Below, piece by piece: positions 1 to 8,817 of a stretch of DNA of 64,000 nt. The stretch is from Xanthomonas cissicola (lineage in GTDB: Bacteria; Pseudomonadota; Gammaproteobacteria; Xanthomonadales; Xanthomonadaceae), in assembly GCF_008801575.1 (NCBI RefSeq), contig NZ_VZPL01000007.1:1-64000 (forward strand), given 5' to 3'. Made by a program: the position numbers and the translations under genes. Position 1 is the stretch's first letter. Each line of letters opens with the position of its first letter. The notes beneath the pieces are model-generated. The model was not told the DNA's origin. It did not search any database and was given only the letters and a program-made list of their open reading frames with translations.

Positions 1-58
1 CGCGCCGGGTCTGCTTGCGCTTGCCCAGGCCCTCAGCGTCACCGAACGTCAGCTGCAT
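1..58 (-). CDS. IS5-family transposase, N-terminal fragment
   Basis: Nineteen codons are visible, reading MQLTFGDAEGLGKRKQTRR, and the frame runs off the left edge. I recognise this as the start of an IS5-family DDE transposase frequent in Xanthomonas and Xylella genomes. The start lies about 65 bp inside the IS end, as expected for this compact group. Whether the rest of the transposase is intact cannot be seen. Confidence 0.75.
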   Translation of the reverse strand, partial: MQLTFGDAEGLGKRKQTRR

Positions 59-123
59 AGATGATCCTCTACATGATGAGGCGGGTAGTGTCGCGTATCT
101 GTGGTGCGTTGTTCAGAGCTTCC
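1..123 (-). mobile_element. End of an IS5-family insertion sequence (truncated by window edge)
   Basis: The stretch holds the first 19 codons of an IS5-type transposase on the minus strand, followed by its untranslated end. Read on the minus strand, the outer end begins GGAAGCTCTGAAC (111-123). This resembles the GGAAGGTGCGAA-type terminal repeats of the IS5 group. The next four bases, TTAG (124-127), fit the YTAR target duplicated by that group. The other IS end lies left of the window, so the duplication cannot be confirmed. The element sits 75 bp beyond the stop of the pigment halogenase gene and would separate that operon from anything further left. Confidence 0.7.
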
Positions 124-197
124 TTAGTTCGTAAGCGACGGAGTTTACAAGCGCGCATCGAGCAACATTCGTTGCACATCGACGAGTTCGCGACACC

Positions 198-1820
198 TCA
201 CGCCGCGTCGGCGTACCAGGTCGCGGTAAGAATCGCCTCGCCGTTGGCGCCGGCAGTCAATGACTCCAGGCCGTAGTCGGGCAGGTCCGGGTAGCGTTGA
301 CGTGCCTGTTGCAAGATCTCGCGCGCCAGTACCGCCATCTGCGCGACATTGCCGTGGATGCGTGTGACAAACGCATCATCGTCGAGCGTGTCGTTCAAGG
401 CGCCATTGAGTTCGTTGAACCAGCCGATCAGGTATTGGTCCAGCAGCCGTCCGCTGCCGGCCGCGATGCCCTGGGCGGCATTGCGCACGCCCCATGCATG
501 CAGTACCTGCTGCATTGCCAGGTTCATGTCGCGCGCGTGCAGGAAGTCGTTCTTCATGCGCGAGAGCAGACTGAGATGGGCGATGCGCCCGCTGCAGAAC
601 AGCGGCGCCAGCAACGACCAATAATAGGTGTAATCCCAGATCACCTTGACCGGCATGACCTGCTCGTCGCCGAACAGCGCGTACTGATCCTGATACAGCG
701 TCAGCGTGTTTTCGTAGAACGAGAAATACAGCTGCTGGTACAGCTCCACGTACGGGCTGAGCGACTTGCCGGCGCGGTCGCGGCCGATCAATTCGCAGAT
801 GTAGGTATTGGAGATGGCGATGAAGTCGCTGCCGGGCGAATAGAACGGGTCCAGGAATACGCCTGCCTCGCCGGTCAGTGCCCAGCGCTGCGACGAGAAC
901 ACCTGCTTGCAGCCATAGGAGAAGTTGCGCAGGAACAGAAAGTCCTGCAGCCGGTAATCGGCTTGGTCGAGCGTGGCGGCCACCTGCGGCTGATGCGTGC
1001 GCAGCCAGGTCATCGCCTTCTCGTGGGTGTTCATGCTCTCCAGCGGATGCAGGTCCGCATCGCAGACGATGCCCAGCGAATGCGCACCAGAGGACAGCGG
1101 AATCAGCCAGAACCAGTAGCCCGGCCCGCACATGTGATTGGTCGAACGCCAGCGGTCCGGCGGCGTGCAGCGTTGCAGCCAGCTGCTGTCCTGCGACCAG
1201 CCGTTGGGGTCGATCAGGCCTTCCACACGCCACCACACGGCATTGGCGTTGTGCTCGTTGTCCTGCGCCAGGCCGAGCTTGCGCTTGAGCAGGCCGGCGC
1301 GTCCGCTGGCATCCACCACCCAGCGCGCACCCAGCGTGCCCGGCGTGCCATCGCGTTCGAAGCGCACGGCGTGGTCGGTGTCGTCTTCGGACAGGTCCAC
1401 GCCCTTGACGCTGCAGCTGTCGAAGAAGGCGATGCCCTGTGCACGCGCACGCTCGCCCAGAAAGTTTTCGAAGCGGCCGCGGTCGATCTGCCAGGACGGC
1501 GTGGGCAGGATCTTGCTCACGCCCAGTTCGGTGCAGCGGTCGATGTCGTGGCGTTGGTCGGAGAAGAAGAAGCGAAACCCGAACTTGCGGATCTGCTCGG
1601 ACTCCAGATGCTCGCGCAGGCCCAGTACGTCGGCAAAATAATGTGCGCCGATTTCCACCGTGGATTCGCCGACCTTGAACGCGGCTTCGCGGACCGGATG
1701 CGCGCGCCGTTCCAGCACGGTGATGGCAAGCTCCGGATCGCGCTGCTTCAGTTGCAAGGCCAGGCTCAGGCCGGCCGGGCCACCCCCGGTGATCACGACA
1801 TCGGCGCGCTGTGCATTCAT
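198..1820 (-). CDS. FAD-dependent halogenase of the xanthomonadin pigment cluster
   Basis: A 540-residue flavoprotein. The N-terminal dinucleotide-binding motif GGGPAGLSLALQL lies near residue 12, and the architecture is that of flavin-dependent tryptophan-halogenase-like monooxygenases. VGESTVEIG near residue 50 corresponds to the GxGEaT lysine/glutamate region, and GEAGVFLDPFYSPG near residue 320 is the second FAD-contact loop. Xanthomonadins are brominated aryl polyenes, so I infer that this enzyme puts bromine on the aryl head group. Its start overlaps the glycosyltransferase stop by ATGA, so it is co-translated as the last gene of an operon read right to left. An IS5-type element begins 75 bp after its stop. 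The protein itself looks intact. The assignment to pigment synthesis rests on neighbours plus family; the exact xan gene name is not asserted. Confidence 0.85.
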   Translation of the reverse strand: MNAQRADVVITGGGPAGLSLALQLKQRDPELAITVLERRAHPVREAAFKVGESTVEIGAHYFADVLGLREHLESEQIRKFGFRFFFSDQRHDIDRCTELGVSKILPTPSWQIDRGRFENFLGERARAQGIAFFDSCSVKGVDLSEDDTDHAVRFERDGTPGTLGARWVVDASGRAGLLKRKLGLAQDNEHNANAVWWRVEGLIDPNGWSQDSSWLQRCTPPDRWRSTNHMCGPGYWFWLIPLSSGAHSLGIVCDADLHPLESMNTHEKAMTWLRTHQPQVAATLDQADYRLQDFLFLRNFSYGCKQVFSSQRWALTGEAGVFLDPFYSPGSDFIAISNTYICELIGRDRAGKSLSPYVELYQQLYFSFYENTLTLYQDQYALFGDEQVMPVKVIWDYTYYWSLLAPLFCSGRIAHLSLLSRMKNDFLHARDMNLAMQQVLHAWGVRNAAQGIAAGSGRLLDQYLIGWFNELNGALNDTLDDDAFVTRIHGNVAQMAVLAREILQQARQRYPDLPDYGLESLTAGANGEAILTATWYADAA

Positions 1821-2638
1821 GAGGAGTGATTGCTCTTGGTGACCGCAGGGACAGTAGCAAATTCGCCATCGGGATCGTCAACGATCACCGGGTTGGCGCG
1901 CACGCGGCGATATTCGCGCCACACATGGCCGTATGCCCACACCTGTTTGACCACGTGCGAGGTGATATTCCACAGGTCGCGAACCAGCCGGAAATGGCTC
2001 TTGCGGAAGGTGCCAGGCGAGGTACCGGCGTAGCGGGTTTCGATCGGCACGGCGACTACGCGCGCGCCGGCCTGGCGCGCGGCCGAAATCAGCAGCTGCG
2101 CTTCGAACACGAAGCCCTCGCCGGGCACGTTGGGCAGGGTGAACACCGAGGCCGGATACAACCGTTGGCCGCTTTGGCTGTCGATCAAGCGGAAGCCGCA
2201 CCCCCAGGCAATGCCCCAGTCGCCGAAATCGTTGCCGATGCGGCGGATGGTGGGCTGGGTGGCGCGCTTGCGCATGCGCGCACCGATGATCACGCAGCCC
2301 GGGTGGCGGTTGGCGGCGGCCAGCAGGCGCGGGAAATCGGCCGCCTTGTGCTGGCCGTCGCCGTCCATGGTCATCACCGCGCGCATGCCAAGACGCTGTG
2401 CTTGCGCAAAGCCACTGCGCAGTGCCGCGCCCTTGCCCATGCGCTGCGGGTGACGGATCAGCGTCACCGGCATGCCGGCGATGCACTCGGCGGTGCCGTC
2501 GTCGGAGCCGTCGTCGATCACGATGACGTGAGAGCAATAGGTCAGCGCGTCGGTGACCACTTCGCGGATGCGCAGCGCCTCGTTCAAGGCCGGCACCAGG
2601 ATGGCGGTGTCCTCGCGGCTCAGCGGTTGCCGGCTCAT
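1817..2638 (-). CDS. Family 2 glycosyltransferase of the pigment cluster
   Basis: A 273-residue GT-A-fold glycosyltransferase of the DPM1/family 2 type. The N-terminal LVPALNEALRIREVV and VIDDGSDDGT motifs bind nucleotide sugar, and MTMDGDGQH near residue 90 holds the metal-binding DxD. There are no clear membrane segments. It lies between a ketosynthase-like gene and the halogenase, overlapping both by 4 bp (ATGA), so it belongs to the same translationally coupled operon. GT2 enzymes are known components of aryl-polyene and xanthomonadin clusters. A role in linking pigment to its lipid or sugar carrier is inference; the substrate cannot be read from the sequence. Confidence 0.85.
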   Translation of the reverse strand: MSRQPLSREDTAILVPALNEALRIREVVTDALTYCSHVIVIDDGSDDGTAECIAGMPVTLIRHPQRMGKGAALRSGFAQAQRLGMRAVMTMDGDGQHKAADFPRLLAAANRHPGCVIIGARMRKRATQPTIRRIGNDFGDWGIAWGCGFRLIDSQSGQRLYPASVFTLPNVPGEGFVFEAQLLISAARQAGARVVAVPIETRYAGTSPGTFRKSHFRLVRDLWNITSHVVKQVWAYGHVWREYRRVRANPVIVDDPDGEFATVPAVTKSNHSS

Positions 2639-3407
2639 AGCCGGACCTCCACGCGCAGCACCCGGCCCGGTGCGGCATACAGCGCCACGCTGCCGCCATT
2701 GCCGGCCAACAGGTCCAGCAGCGGCAGCATCGGCGCCATTGCATTGCCGGCGATGTGGCGCGACAGCGCGCCATCGCCGGGCGAGGGAGCGCCGTCGTCC
2801 AGATGTGCGTGCAGCTGCGGCTTGCCGGCCTGGCCGGGCGTGCCCAGCACCAATGCGCTACCCAGCAGCCCCAGGCTGGGGGCGACACGCCCTAGCGGCC
2901 CGACCGAACGGGCGTCGTAGCTGGCCAGCAGCACGGCCTGCGCGCCGGCAGCGCGCTGCACCAGCGCTTCCAGCAGGCCCTGCGCGAAGCTACCCAGGCT
3001 GGCGCTCATCGCCGTGGCCGGGGTCATCGCGCCGGCGCCGATGGTCCAGTAGCCGGCTGCGGCGTTGTGTACCGAGTTGTGGAACTTCGTTGGCGAAATC
3101 GCCAACGGGTCGCTGGCCAGCGTGGTGCACATATAGTCGGAGATGGCCAGATCGCCGTAAGTAGAGGTAAAGATCGACGGCAGGCTGGCCGGATCGCGGC
3201 CGGCGGCGCCACAGGCGGCCAGCGCAGCTTCCAGCGACACGGCCACCGTGTCCGGCGCGCGGCGGACACGGTGGCGGCCAGCAGCTGCGGCGCCGGGCGG
3301 GCGGGGGTTTCCTGCAGCGCGCCGCCGCGTGCGAAGGCGCTGGCAGCGTCCCAGTTGGGCAGCCCTTGGGTCCAGAAGCCGATCCCTTCGATGGTCGCGG
3401 CCAGCAT
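2635..3407 (-). pseudogene. Ketosynthase-like (chain-length-factor-like) protein, frameshifted
   Basis: Two reading frames together make one beta-ketoacyl-synthase-like N-terminal domain protein (the PF13723 type found in aryl-polyene clusters). The first frame starts at 3407 with [20 protein letters not shown] and runs to APQLLAAT near 3285. The second continues as RRAPDTVAVSLEAALAAC and includes SPTKFHNSVHNAAAGYWTI. The spliced length is 773 nt, one short of a multiple of three, so the net change is -1 (or +2). The switch falls at a perfect inverted repeat (3242-3275). The start shares one base with the stop of the ketosynthase gene (TGATG), and the 3' end overlaps the glycosyltransferase by ATGA. 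As written, translation fails after about 45 residues. Loss of this partner would be expected to impair xanthomonadin synthesis. A sequencing error is the alternative, but it would not readily create a perfect palindrome. Confidence 0.85.
3242..3275. repeat. Perfect 13-bp inverted repeat at the frameshift point
   Basis: Arms 3242-3254 and 3263-3275 are exactly complementary and flank an 8-nt loop (3255-3262). On the coding strand the right-hand part still encodes the expected RAPDTVA. The left arm occupies the place where related proteins carry an Arg-rich stretch (expected roughly AT-E-RRR-APD). The sequence therefore looks as if the left side was rewritten as a copy of the right side. Confidence 0.85.
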
Positions 3408-4633
3408 CAGCGGGCCCGCCCGAACAGCAGCGAACAGTTGTTGCCGCCAAAACCGAAAGAGTTGTTCATGGCGTAGTCGATGCGGGCATGGGCGTTGTCG
3501 AAGCGGATTTGCGGGCCACAGGCCGGGTCGGGGATATCGCTGTTGAGCGTGCCGGGCAGCACGTCGTCGCGCAGCGCGAGCAGTGCGATCACCGATTCGA
3601 CGATGCCCGCCGCACCCAGGGTGTGGCCGGTCCAGGCCTTGGTCGAACTGGCGTGCAAGGTGCCGGGGAAGATCGCTGCCACGGCGGCGGCTTCCACGCT
3701 GTCGTTGGCCGGCGTGGCGGTGCCGTGCAGATTCAGATAGCCCACTGCGGCCGGCTCCAGACCGGCGCGGTCGAGCGCACCGCGCATCGCCAGCTGCGCG
3801 CCCAGCCCTTGCGGATGCGGCGCCGACATATGGTGCGCGTCGCTGGATTCGCCGTAGCCGTACAGCCACAGCGCGGCATCCGGTGCGGCGGCCGGGCGTT
3901 CGAGCAGCGCAAAGCCGCCGGCCTCGCCCAGGCTCAGGCCGACCCGGCGTGCGTCGAACGGCTGGCACATCTCCGGCGCCACCACCTGCAGCGAGTTGAA
4001 GCCGAACAGCACGCTGCCGCACAGGGTGTCCACGCCGCCGACCAGCGCCGCGTCGATCACATCGGCCTCCATCAGCCGCGCCGCCTGGGCGAACACCTTG
4101 GCGCTGGACGAACAGGCCGTGGCCACGGTCACGCACGGGCCACGCAGGCCGGTGGCGTGCTGCACGAAGTCGCCCAGCGAATGCGGGGTGTGCACGATCG
4201 GGCGATTCAGATCCTCGGGGAAGCGCGCGCCGTCGGCGTCGTCGACCAGCCGCGTATACGCTTCTTCGCTGGCGCCGATGCTGGAGGTGGAGGTGCCGAT
4301 GATCACCGCCACCCGCTCGGCGCCGTAGCGCTGCGCGGCGGCCTGCACGGCCTGCGCCATCCCGTCCTGCTGCAGGGCCAGCCAGGCCAGGCGGTTGTTG
4401 CGGCAATCCCACGCGTGCAGAGAATCGGGCAGCACAACCTCTTCAACGCCATCGACGCGCCCGACCCAGCAGGGCAGCAGCGGTTGCGGGCCGAAATCGT
4501 TGCGACGCAGGCCGCTGCGTCGGGCGGTCAACGCGGCGGCCTGGGCGGCAAGCCCGGCACCGAGTGCGGTGGTGGAAGTGAACGCGGTGACGGCAACCGG
4601 GGCCATCTGGGACGAATGCTGCGCTTGGCTCAC
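3407..4633 (-). CDS. Beta-ketoacyl-ACP synthase (FabF-like) of the pigment cluster
   Basis: A 408-residue condensing enzyme. The catalytic triad of the thiolase fold is complete: the Cys in [12 protein letters not shown] near residue 170, the first His in [12 protein letters not shown] near 300, and the second His in [14 protein letters not shown] near 335. The C-terminal [10 protein letters not shown] loop is typical of FabB/FabF enzymes. It is the first gene of the minus-strand operon. Its stop shares a base with the start of the frameshifted ketosynthase-like gene, a pairing seen in the type II polyketide systems that make aryl polyenes. The role is chain extension from an aryl-ACP starter. 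Start choice at 4633 is supported by the open frame only; Met10 is an alternative. Confidence 0.88.
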   Translation of the reverse strand: MSQAQHSSQMAPVAVTAFTSTTALGAGLAAQAAALTARRSGLRRNDFGPQPLLPCWVGRVDGVEEVVLPDSLHAWDCRNNRLAWLALQQDGMAQAVQAAAQRYGAERVAVIIGTSTSSIGASEEAYTRLVDDADGARFPEDLNRPIVHTPHSLGDFVQHATGLRGPCVTVATACSSSAKVFAQAARLMEADVIDAALVGGVDTLCGSVLFGFNSLQVVAPEMCQPFDARRVGLSLGEAGGFALLERPAAAPDAALWLYGYGESSDAHHMSAPHPQGLGAQLAMRGALDRAGLEPAAVGYLNLHGTATPANDSVEAAAVAAIFPGTLHASSTKAWTGHTLGAAGIVESVIALLALRDDVLPGTLNSDIPDPACGPQIRFDNAHARIDYAMNNSFGFGGNNCSLLFGRAR

Positions 4634-4824
4634 GATGGTCTGGCTGGCAAAAAGTGCGGTCAGTATATCGATGGCGCGCGTGGGTCCCGTGGACGGCGCA
4701 ACTGAACGTCACCGTCATGTCGCTGACGCGGCTGGGATTTTTCGCACAGGCCGCGCTTTCGCCGTCGCCGCAATTGCGACACAATCGACGCGACACATCT
4801 CTCTTCGAGCGCGACCACGCGCGC

Positions 4825-5085
4825 ATGCACGCCTACGTCTATAAAAGCCAACGCAAGCAGGACACCTTCGTCTATCTCGCCACACGTGACGATTTCTCCG
4901 GTCTTCCTGCCGCCGTGCAGGCGCAGCTGGCGCCGTTGACGTTCGTGCTGGATGTGGCGTTGACGCCGGAGCGCCGGCTGGCGCAGGCCGATGCGGCCAC
5001 GGTGCGCGAGGCGCTGGGCAAGCACGGCTTCTATCTGCAATTGCCCAAGACCATCGTGCTCGCAGGCGAGTGCGACCATGACTGA
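4825..5085 (+). CDS. ycgL: YcgL domain protein
   Basis: An 86-residue protein of the YcgL family (DUF709/UPF0745). It begins [19 protein letters not shown] and carries the family signature [12 protein letters not shown] near the C terminus. The longer open frame upstream is arginine-rich with no family similarity, so the start at 4825 is preferred. The fold is known but the biochemical role is not established; in Escherichia coli the family has been linked to stress and cell-envelope phenotypes. The next gene begins inside its last codons (8-bp overlap), indicating co-translation. The 190 bp to its left separate it from the divergent pigment operon and should hold both promoters. Confidence 0.85.
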   Translation: MHAYVYKSQRKQDTFVYLATRDDFSGLPAAVQAQLAPLTFVLDVALTPERRLAQADAATVREALGKHGFYLQLPKTIVLAGECDHD

Positions 5086-8000
5086 GCCTGTGCGTGGCGC
5101 ACGGATGCGCGCCGCAACGCTGGCCGGTGCGGCTGGCGTGGTGCTCTGCCTGCTCGGTGGCATTGGCGGCGTGGTTGCTGCGCTGAGCTTGTGGCTGGCG
5201 CAGCCGGCGTTCGCGCTGGCGGTGTCGTGGGCACGTGGGACGCGCGCAGTGCCGGGCCAGCCGCGCGCGGTCGCGCAGGCGCTGCCGCCGTTGCTGGCCA
5301 TCTGGGGCGTGGGCCTGCTGGCACTGGCTGCGCTGATCAGCTGGCCGCTGACCGCCCTGCGCGACAGCGGCAGCCTGGCTGCCGCGCTGGCGCTGAGCGT
5401 CGCAATCAGCGCTGCCTTGCTAGGGCTGTGGCGGACTTGGCCGTTGTGGGGCGAGGTGGAACGCGACGGTGGTGCGCTGGCGCCACGCTGGCAGGCATTG
5501 GCCGCGCAGGAACTGCATGCCTGGCGCGGCCTGCTGGCGGCTGCACTGGTGCTGGCGGTGTGCACCCTGGCCGTGGTGCTGGCCTGGCCGGGCTGGTTGT
5601 CCGGCGGCCTGCGCTGGGGCTTGGCGGTGGCTGCCGGTGTGCTGCTGCCGGTGGCCCATCTGCTGCTGCAACGCACCGCCGCACCCATGCGCAGCGATGC
5701 GCCGCATACGCGCCAGGCCGCCGATTTCTTCTCCGAAGCCGCCGCCGAACCGCGCCCGCTGGAACCGGTGGCCCGGCATCAGCTGGTGCCCGAACTCTTC
5801 GAGGCCGCGCGCAGTGGCCGGGTGGACCGCGCGCTGCAATTGCTCGAGGCCGGTGCCGACCCGCAGGCGTTGCCGCTGCCGGAATGGCGCGATCAACGCA
5901 GCCTGCCGGCGCTGGCGGCCGTACTGCCGGATCTGCGCCTGCTGCGTGAGTTGATCGTGCGCCGCGTCGACGTCAATCAACCGCATCGCGGCATGACCCC
6001 CTTGCTGGCCGCCACCCGCGACAGCTGGCACGGCCGCCCGGATGCGGTGATGACCTTGCTGGCCAATGGCGCCGACCCGCGCGCCAGCGACAACGACGGC
6101 AACACCCCCTTGCATCACGCCGTGCGCAGTTCCGACCCGGGCGTGGCCGCGCTGTTGCGCGATGCCGCCGCCGAGCTCGACGCGCTCAACAACGAAGGCC
6201 ATTCGCCGTTGGCGATGGCCTGCCAAGTCGGCAACTGGCGGCTGGCCAAATTCTTGCTGGAGCGCGGCGCGCAGTCCGAACCGGAGGGCGGCGCCCCGGT
6301 GCTGCTGGCGGCAGCCGGTACCGAAGAAGACGACCCGGCCGGCGTGCAGTTGCTGCTCAAGCACAAGGCGCGTGTGGATGCGCGCGATCGCCAGCGTCGC
6401 CGCGCGCTGCACGAAGCCGCGCTGGCCGGCCACGGCGACATCGTCGAGGCGCTGTTGTCGGCCGGAGCGAATCTGGAAGCGCGTGATCTGCTGGGCCGCA
6501 CGCCGTGGCTGGATGCCGCGCGCCAGGCACGCAGCGCCGTGCTCGAACGCCTGGTCGCGCGCAAGGCCGATGTGCTGGCCATCGATGGCGACGGCCGCAA
6601 CGCGTTGATGCTGGCCTGCGCCGCCGACAATGTGTCGCCGGCGCTGATCCGCCGCCTGCTGGACCTGCAGGTACCTGCCGACAGCGTGGATGCGCACGGT
6701 CGCCGCGCGGTGGATGTGGCCGCCGAGGCCGGACGTTGGGCGATCGTGCAACTGCTCGATCCCGCTTACCCGTTGCCGGCCGCGGTCAGCGACGCGCAGG
6801 GCGACACGCCTGGCGTTGCCGTGCTGCCCGATCGCCCGCCGCTGGTGCTGCTGCGCGAAGGCCTGCAGCTCGGGCAGCGCGACGGTCTGGTCGCGCTGGC
6901 GCGGCTATGCGCCCCGGACGAACTGGGCGGCCTGCTGCACGACGCGCATCTGGCCTTGAACGCCGAGGCGGTCGACTGGCTGCTGCGCCATGGCGCCGAC
7001 GCCGAAGTGCGCGACGCCTGCGGCGATGTCCCGATGTTTGCGCTGCTCTCGCGCGGCGTGGAGGCGGTACCGGCGCTGCAGGCGTTGCTGCGGCATGGCG
7101 TCTCGCCGGCAGGCGCCGGTGGCCTGACCCGGCTGCTGAGTGCCTGCGTGCAGCACGATGCGGCATCGCGCGGGCTGGAACAGTTCGCGCTGGAACTGCT
7201 CGAACGCGGCGCCGACCCCTTCGCTCCGTCGGCCGCCGGCGATCCGCCGTTGTCGCTGGCGGTGCGGCTGGGCTGGCTGCGTCTGCAGCACTGGTTGCTG
7301 GAACATGGCGTGGACCGCGAGGCGCGCGACAGCCACGGCATGACCGCCCTGCATCTGGCCACCGCACTGGGCCGCGACGCCTCGCTGAAACTGCTGGTCA
7401 AGCAGGGCGCCTCGCCGGAAGCGCGCGCTGCCGACGGGCAGACCCCACTGGGCGTGGCGCTGTCGATCGGCCGCCGCGATCTGGCCGACTGGCTGGATTG
7501 GCGCATCTGGTCGCTGCCGCGCCGCACGCTGCGCGAAGCGGATGTGCCGGCCGCTGCGATGACCGGCGATACCGATGCGGTGCGTCGCCTGATCGATCTC
7601 GGCCTCGCCGTCGACGCCATCGACGCCCAAGGCTGCACCGCGCTGCTGCGTGCGGCCGGTGGTGGCCATCTTGGCGTGGTGACGCACCTGCTCGGCCGCG
7701 GCGCCGATCCGCAGCGCGCGGCCAATAGCGGCGCCACGCCGTTGTCGGCGGCGGTGAGCATGCGGCAGACCGAGATCGTGGCCGCACTGCTGCACGCCGG
7801 TGCGCAGATCGAGCACCGCCTGCCGGGCGGGGTCACCGTGCTGATGCTGGCCTGCGCGCTGGGCCTGCCGGACATCGTGGCGCGCCTGCTCACTGCCGCG
7901 GCCGACGTGCACGCCACCGACAATCAGGGGCTGGCGCCGCTGCATTGCGCGGCGTTGTACGGCTTTACCGCGCGCGACAAGAACCGCCTGCTGGCTCTGC

Positions 8001-8398
8001 TGGACACCTTGCTGCTGGCCGGCGCCGACCCGGACTACCTGGCCGGTGGCCGGGTCAGCCCGTTGCTGCTGTTGCTGGGCGCGCGTGCCGAACCGGGTAC
8101 CTCCTGCGACGAGCAGGTGGTGCTGGCCGGCGTCGAACGCCTGCTCGACGAAGATGTCTCGCTGGACGTGGCCGACCAGCGCGGCTTCGGCCCGCTGCAT
8201 CTGGCTGCACTGCACGGCCTGCCGCTGCTGGTGCAGCGCCTGTTGCGGGCCGGCGCCGATGCCGACCGCCGCGATGCGCTCAACCGCACCCCACGCGAGA
8301 TCGCCATCATGCGCGGCTTCATCGATGTGGCCGGCCAATTCGAACCGGCGTTGCCGGGCGTCTCTTCGATGGCGCGCTTCCTGCGCGAAGGCCGCTGA
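5078..8398 (+). CDS. Large membrane-anchored ankyrin-repeat protein
   Basis: About 1,106 residues. The first roughly 220 residues contain four or five hydrophobic segments (for example residues 16-45, 68-92 and 95-125, and two more near 150-200). The remaining roughly 880 residues are a long run of ankyrin repeats. Typical units include [40 protein letters not shown] and [20 protein letters not shown]. No catalytic domain is visible, so it is probably a membrane-tethered protein-binding scaffold facing the cytoplasm. The start at 5078 overlaps ycgL by 8 bp and is 10 codons before a second Met. The longer open frame (from 4991) overlaps ycgL coding sequence and is rejected. A small phosphatase-like gene follows after 26 bp. 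Partners are unknown. Confidence 0.88.
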   Translation: MTEPVRGARMRAATLAGAAGVVLCLLGGIGGVVAALSLWLAQPAFALAVSWARGTRAVPGQPRAVAQALPPLLAIWGVGLLALAALISWPLTALRDSGSLAAALALSVAISAALLGLWRTWPLWGEVERDGGALAPRWQALAAQELHAWRGLLAAALVLAVCTLAVVLAWPGWLSGGLRWGLAVAAGVLLPVAHLLLQRTAAPMRSDAPHTRQAADFFSEAAAEPRPLEPVARHQLVPELFEAARSGRVDRALQLLEAGADPQALPLPEWRDQRSLPALAAVLPDLRLLRELIVRRVDVNQPHRGMTPLLAATRDSWHGRPDAVMTLLANGADPRASDNDGNTPLHHAVRSSDPGVAALLRDAAAELDALNNEGHSPLAMACQVGNWRLAKFLLERGAQSEPEGGAPVLLAAAGTEEDDPAGVQLLLKHKARVDARDRQRRRALHEAALAGHGDIVEALLSAGANLEARDLLGRTPWLDAARQARSAVLERLVARKADVLAIDGDGRNALMLACAADNVSPALIRRLLDLQVPADSVDAHGRRAVDVAAEAGRWAIVQLLDPAYPLPAAVSDAQGDTPGVAVLPDRPPLVLLREGLQLGQRDGLVALARLCAPDELGGLLHDAHLALNAEAVDWLLRHGADAEVRDACGDVPMFALLSRGVEAVPALQALLRHGVSPAGAGGLTRLLSACVQHDAASRGLEQFALELLERGADPFAPSAAGDPPLSLAVRLGWLRLQHWLLEHGVDREARDSHGMTALHLATALGRDASLKLLVKQGASPEARAADGQTPLGVALSIGRRDLADWLDWRIWSLPRRTLREADVPAAAMTGDTDAVRRLIDLGLAVDAIDAQGCTALLRAAGGGHLGVVTHLLGRGADPQRAANSGATPLSAAVSMRQTEIVAALLHAGAQIEHRLPGGVTVLMLACALGLPDIVARLLTAAADVHATDNQGLAPLHCAALYGFTARDKNRLLALLDTLLLAGADPDYLAGGRVSPLLLLLGARAEPGTSCDEQVVLAGVERLLDEDVSLDVADQRGFGPLHLAALHGLPLLVQRLLRAGADADRRDALNRTPREIAIMRGFIDVAGQFEPALPGVSSMARFLREGR

Positions 8399-8424
8399 GC
8401 CAGCGCGGCGGGTAACCGCTGCGG

Positions 8425-8754
8425 GTGCTGTTCGTGTGCAGCCGTAACCGCCTTCGCAGCCCCACCGCCGAGCGCGTGCTCGCCGACTGGCCCGGCGTGC
8501 AGGCGCAATCGGCCGGGCTGGCTGCAGATGCCGGCGTGCAGGTCACCCCGGAGTTGTTGCAGGAAGCGCAGGTGGTGCTGGTGACGGAACGCCCCCATCT
8601 GCAGTTGCTGCGTCAACGCTTCGCCGCGCACCTGCGCCATTGCCGGGTGATCTGTCTGCACATTCCCGACGACGATGCATACATGGATCCGGCCCTGGTA
8701 CGCCGCCTGGAACACACGGTGCCACCGCTGCTGGGTCTACCGGCGCAGTCGTAA
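8425..8754 (+). CDS. Small predicted protein tyrosine phosphatase (COG4551-like)
   Basis: A 109-residue protein starting at GTG, because an in-frame TAA lies four codons upstream. The N terminus LFVCSRNRLRSPTAERVL contains a C-x5-R phosphate loop followed by Ser, as in low-molecular-weight tyrosine phosphatases. Residues 70-85 are acidic (HIPDDDAYMDP), which could supply the general acid. It is shorter than classical enzymes (about 150 residues), so catalysis is probable but unproven. It lies 26 bp after the ankyrin gene, hinting at joint expression. The substrate is unknown. Confidence 0.75.
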   Translation: MLFVCSRNRLRSPTAERVLADWPGVQAQSAGLAADAGVQVTPELLQEAQVVLVTERPHLQLLRQRFAAHLRHCRVICLHIPDDDAYMDPALVRRLEHTVPPLLGLPAQS

Positions 8755-8817
8755 CCTGATCCCGACACGGCCCATGCAAGACTGCGCGTTCTTTCGCCGG
8801 AAGGAAGCGCCCACCCA

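Noticed and set aside
297-1829. Long plus-strand open frame opposite the pigment halogenase
   Set aside because: Antisense shadow of a high-GC gene: Ala/Arg/Gln/Val-rich, no motifs, while the minus strand shows a clear flavoprotein.
2635-3407. Taking the 271-codon open frame (2635-3450) as an intact gene
   Set aside because: Its first 65 residues are Arg-rich out-of-frame text; the conserved N terminus lies in another frame starting at 3407.
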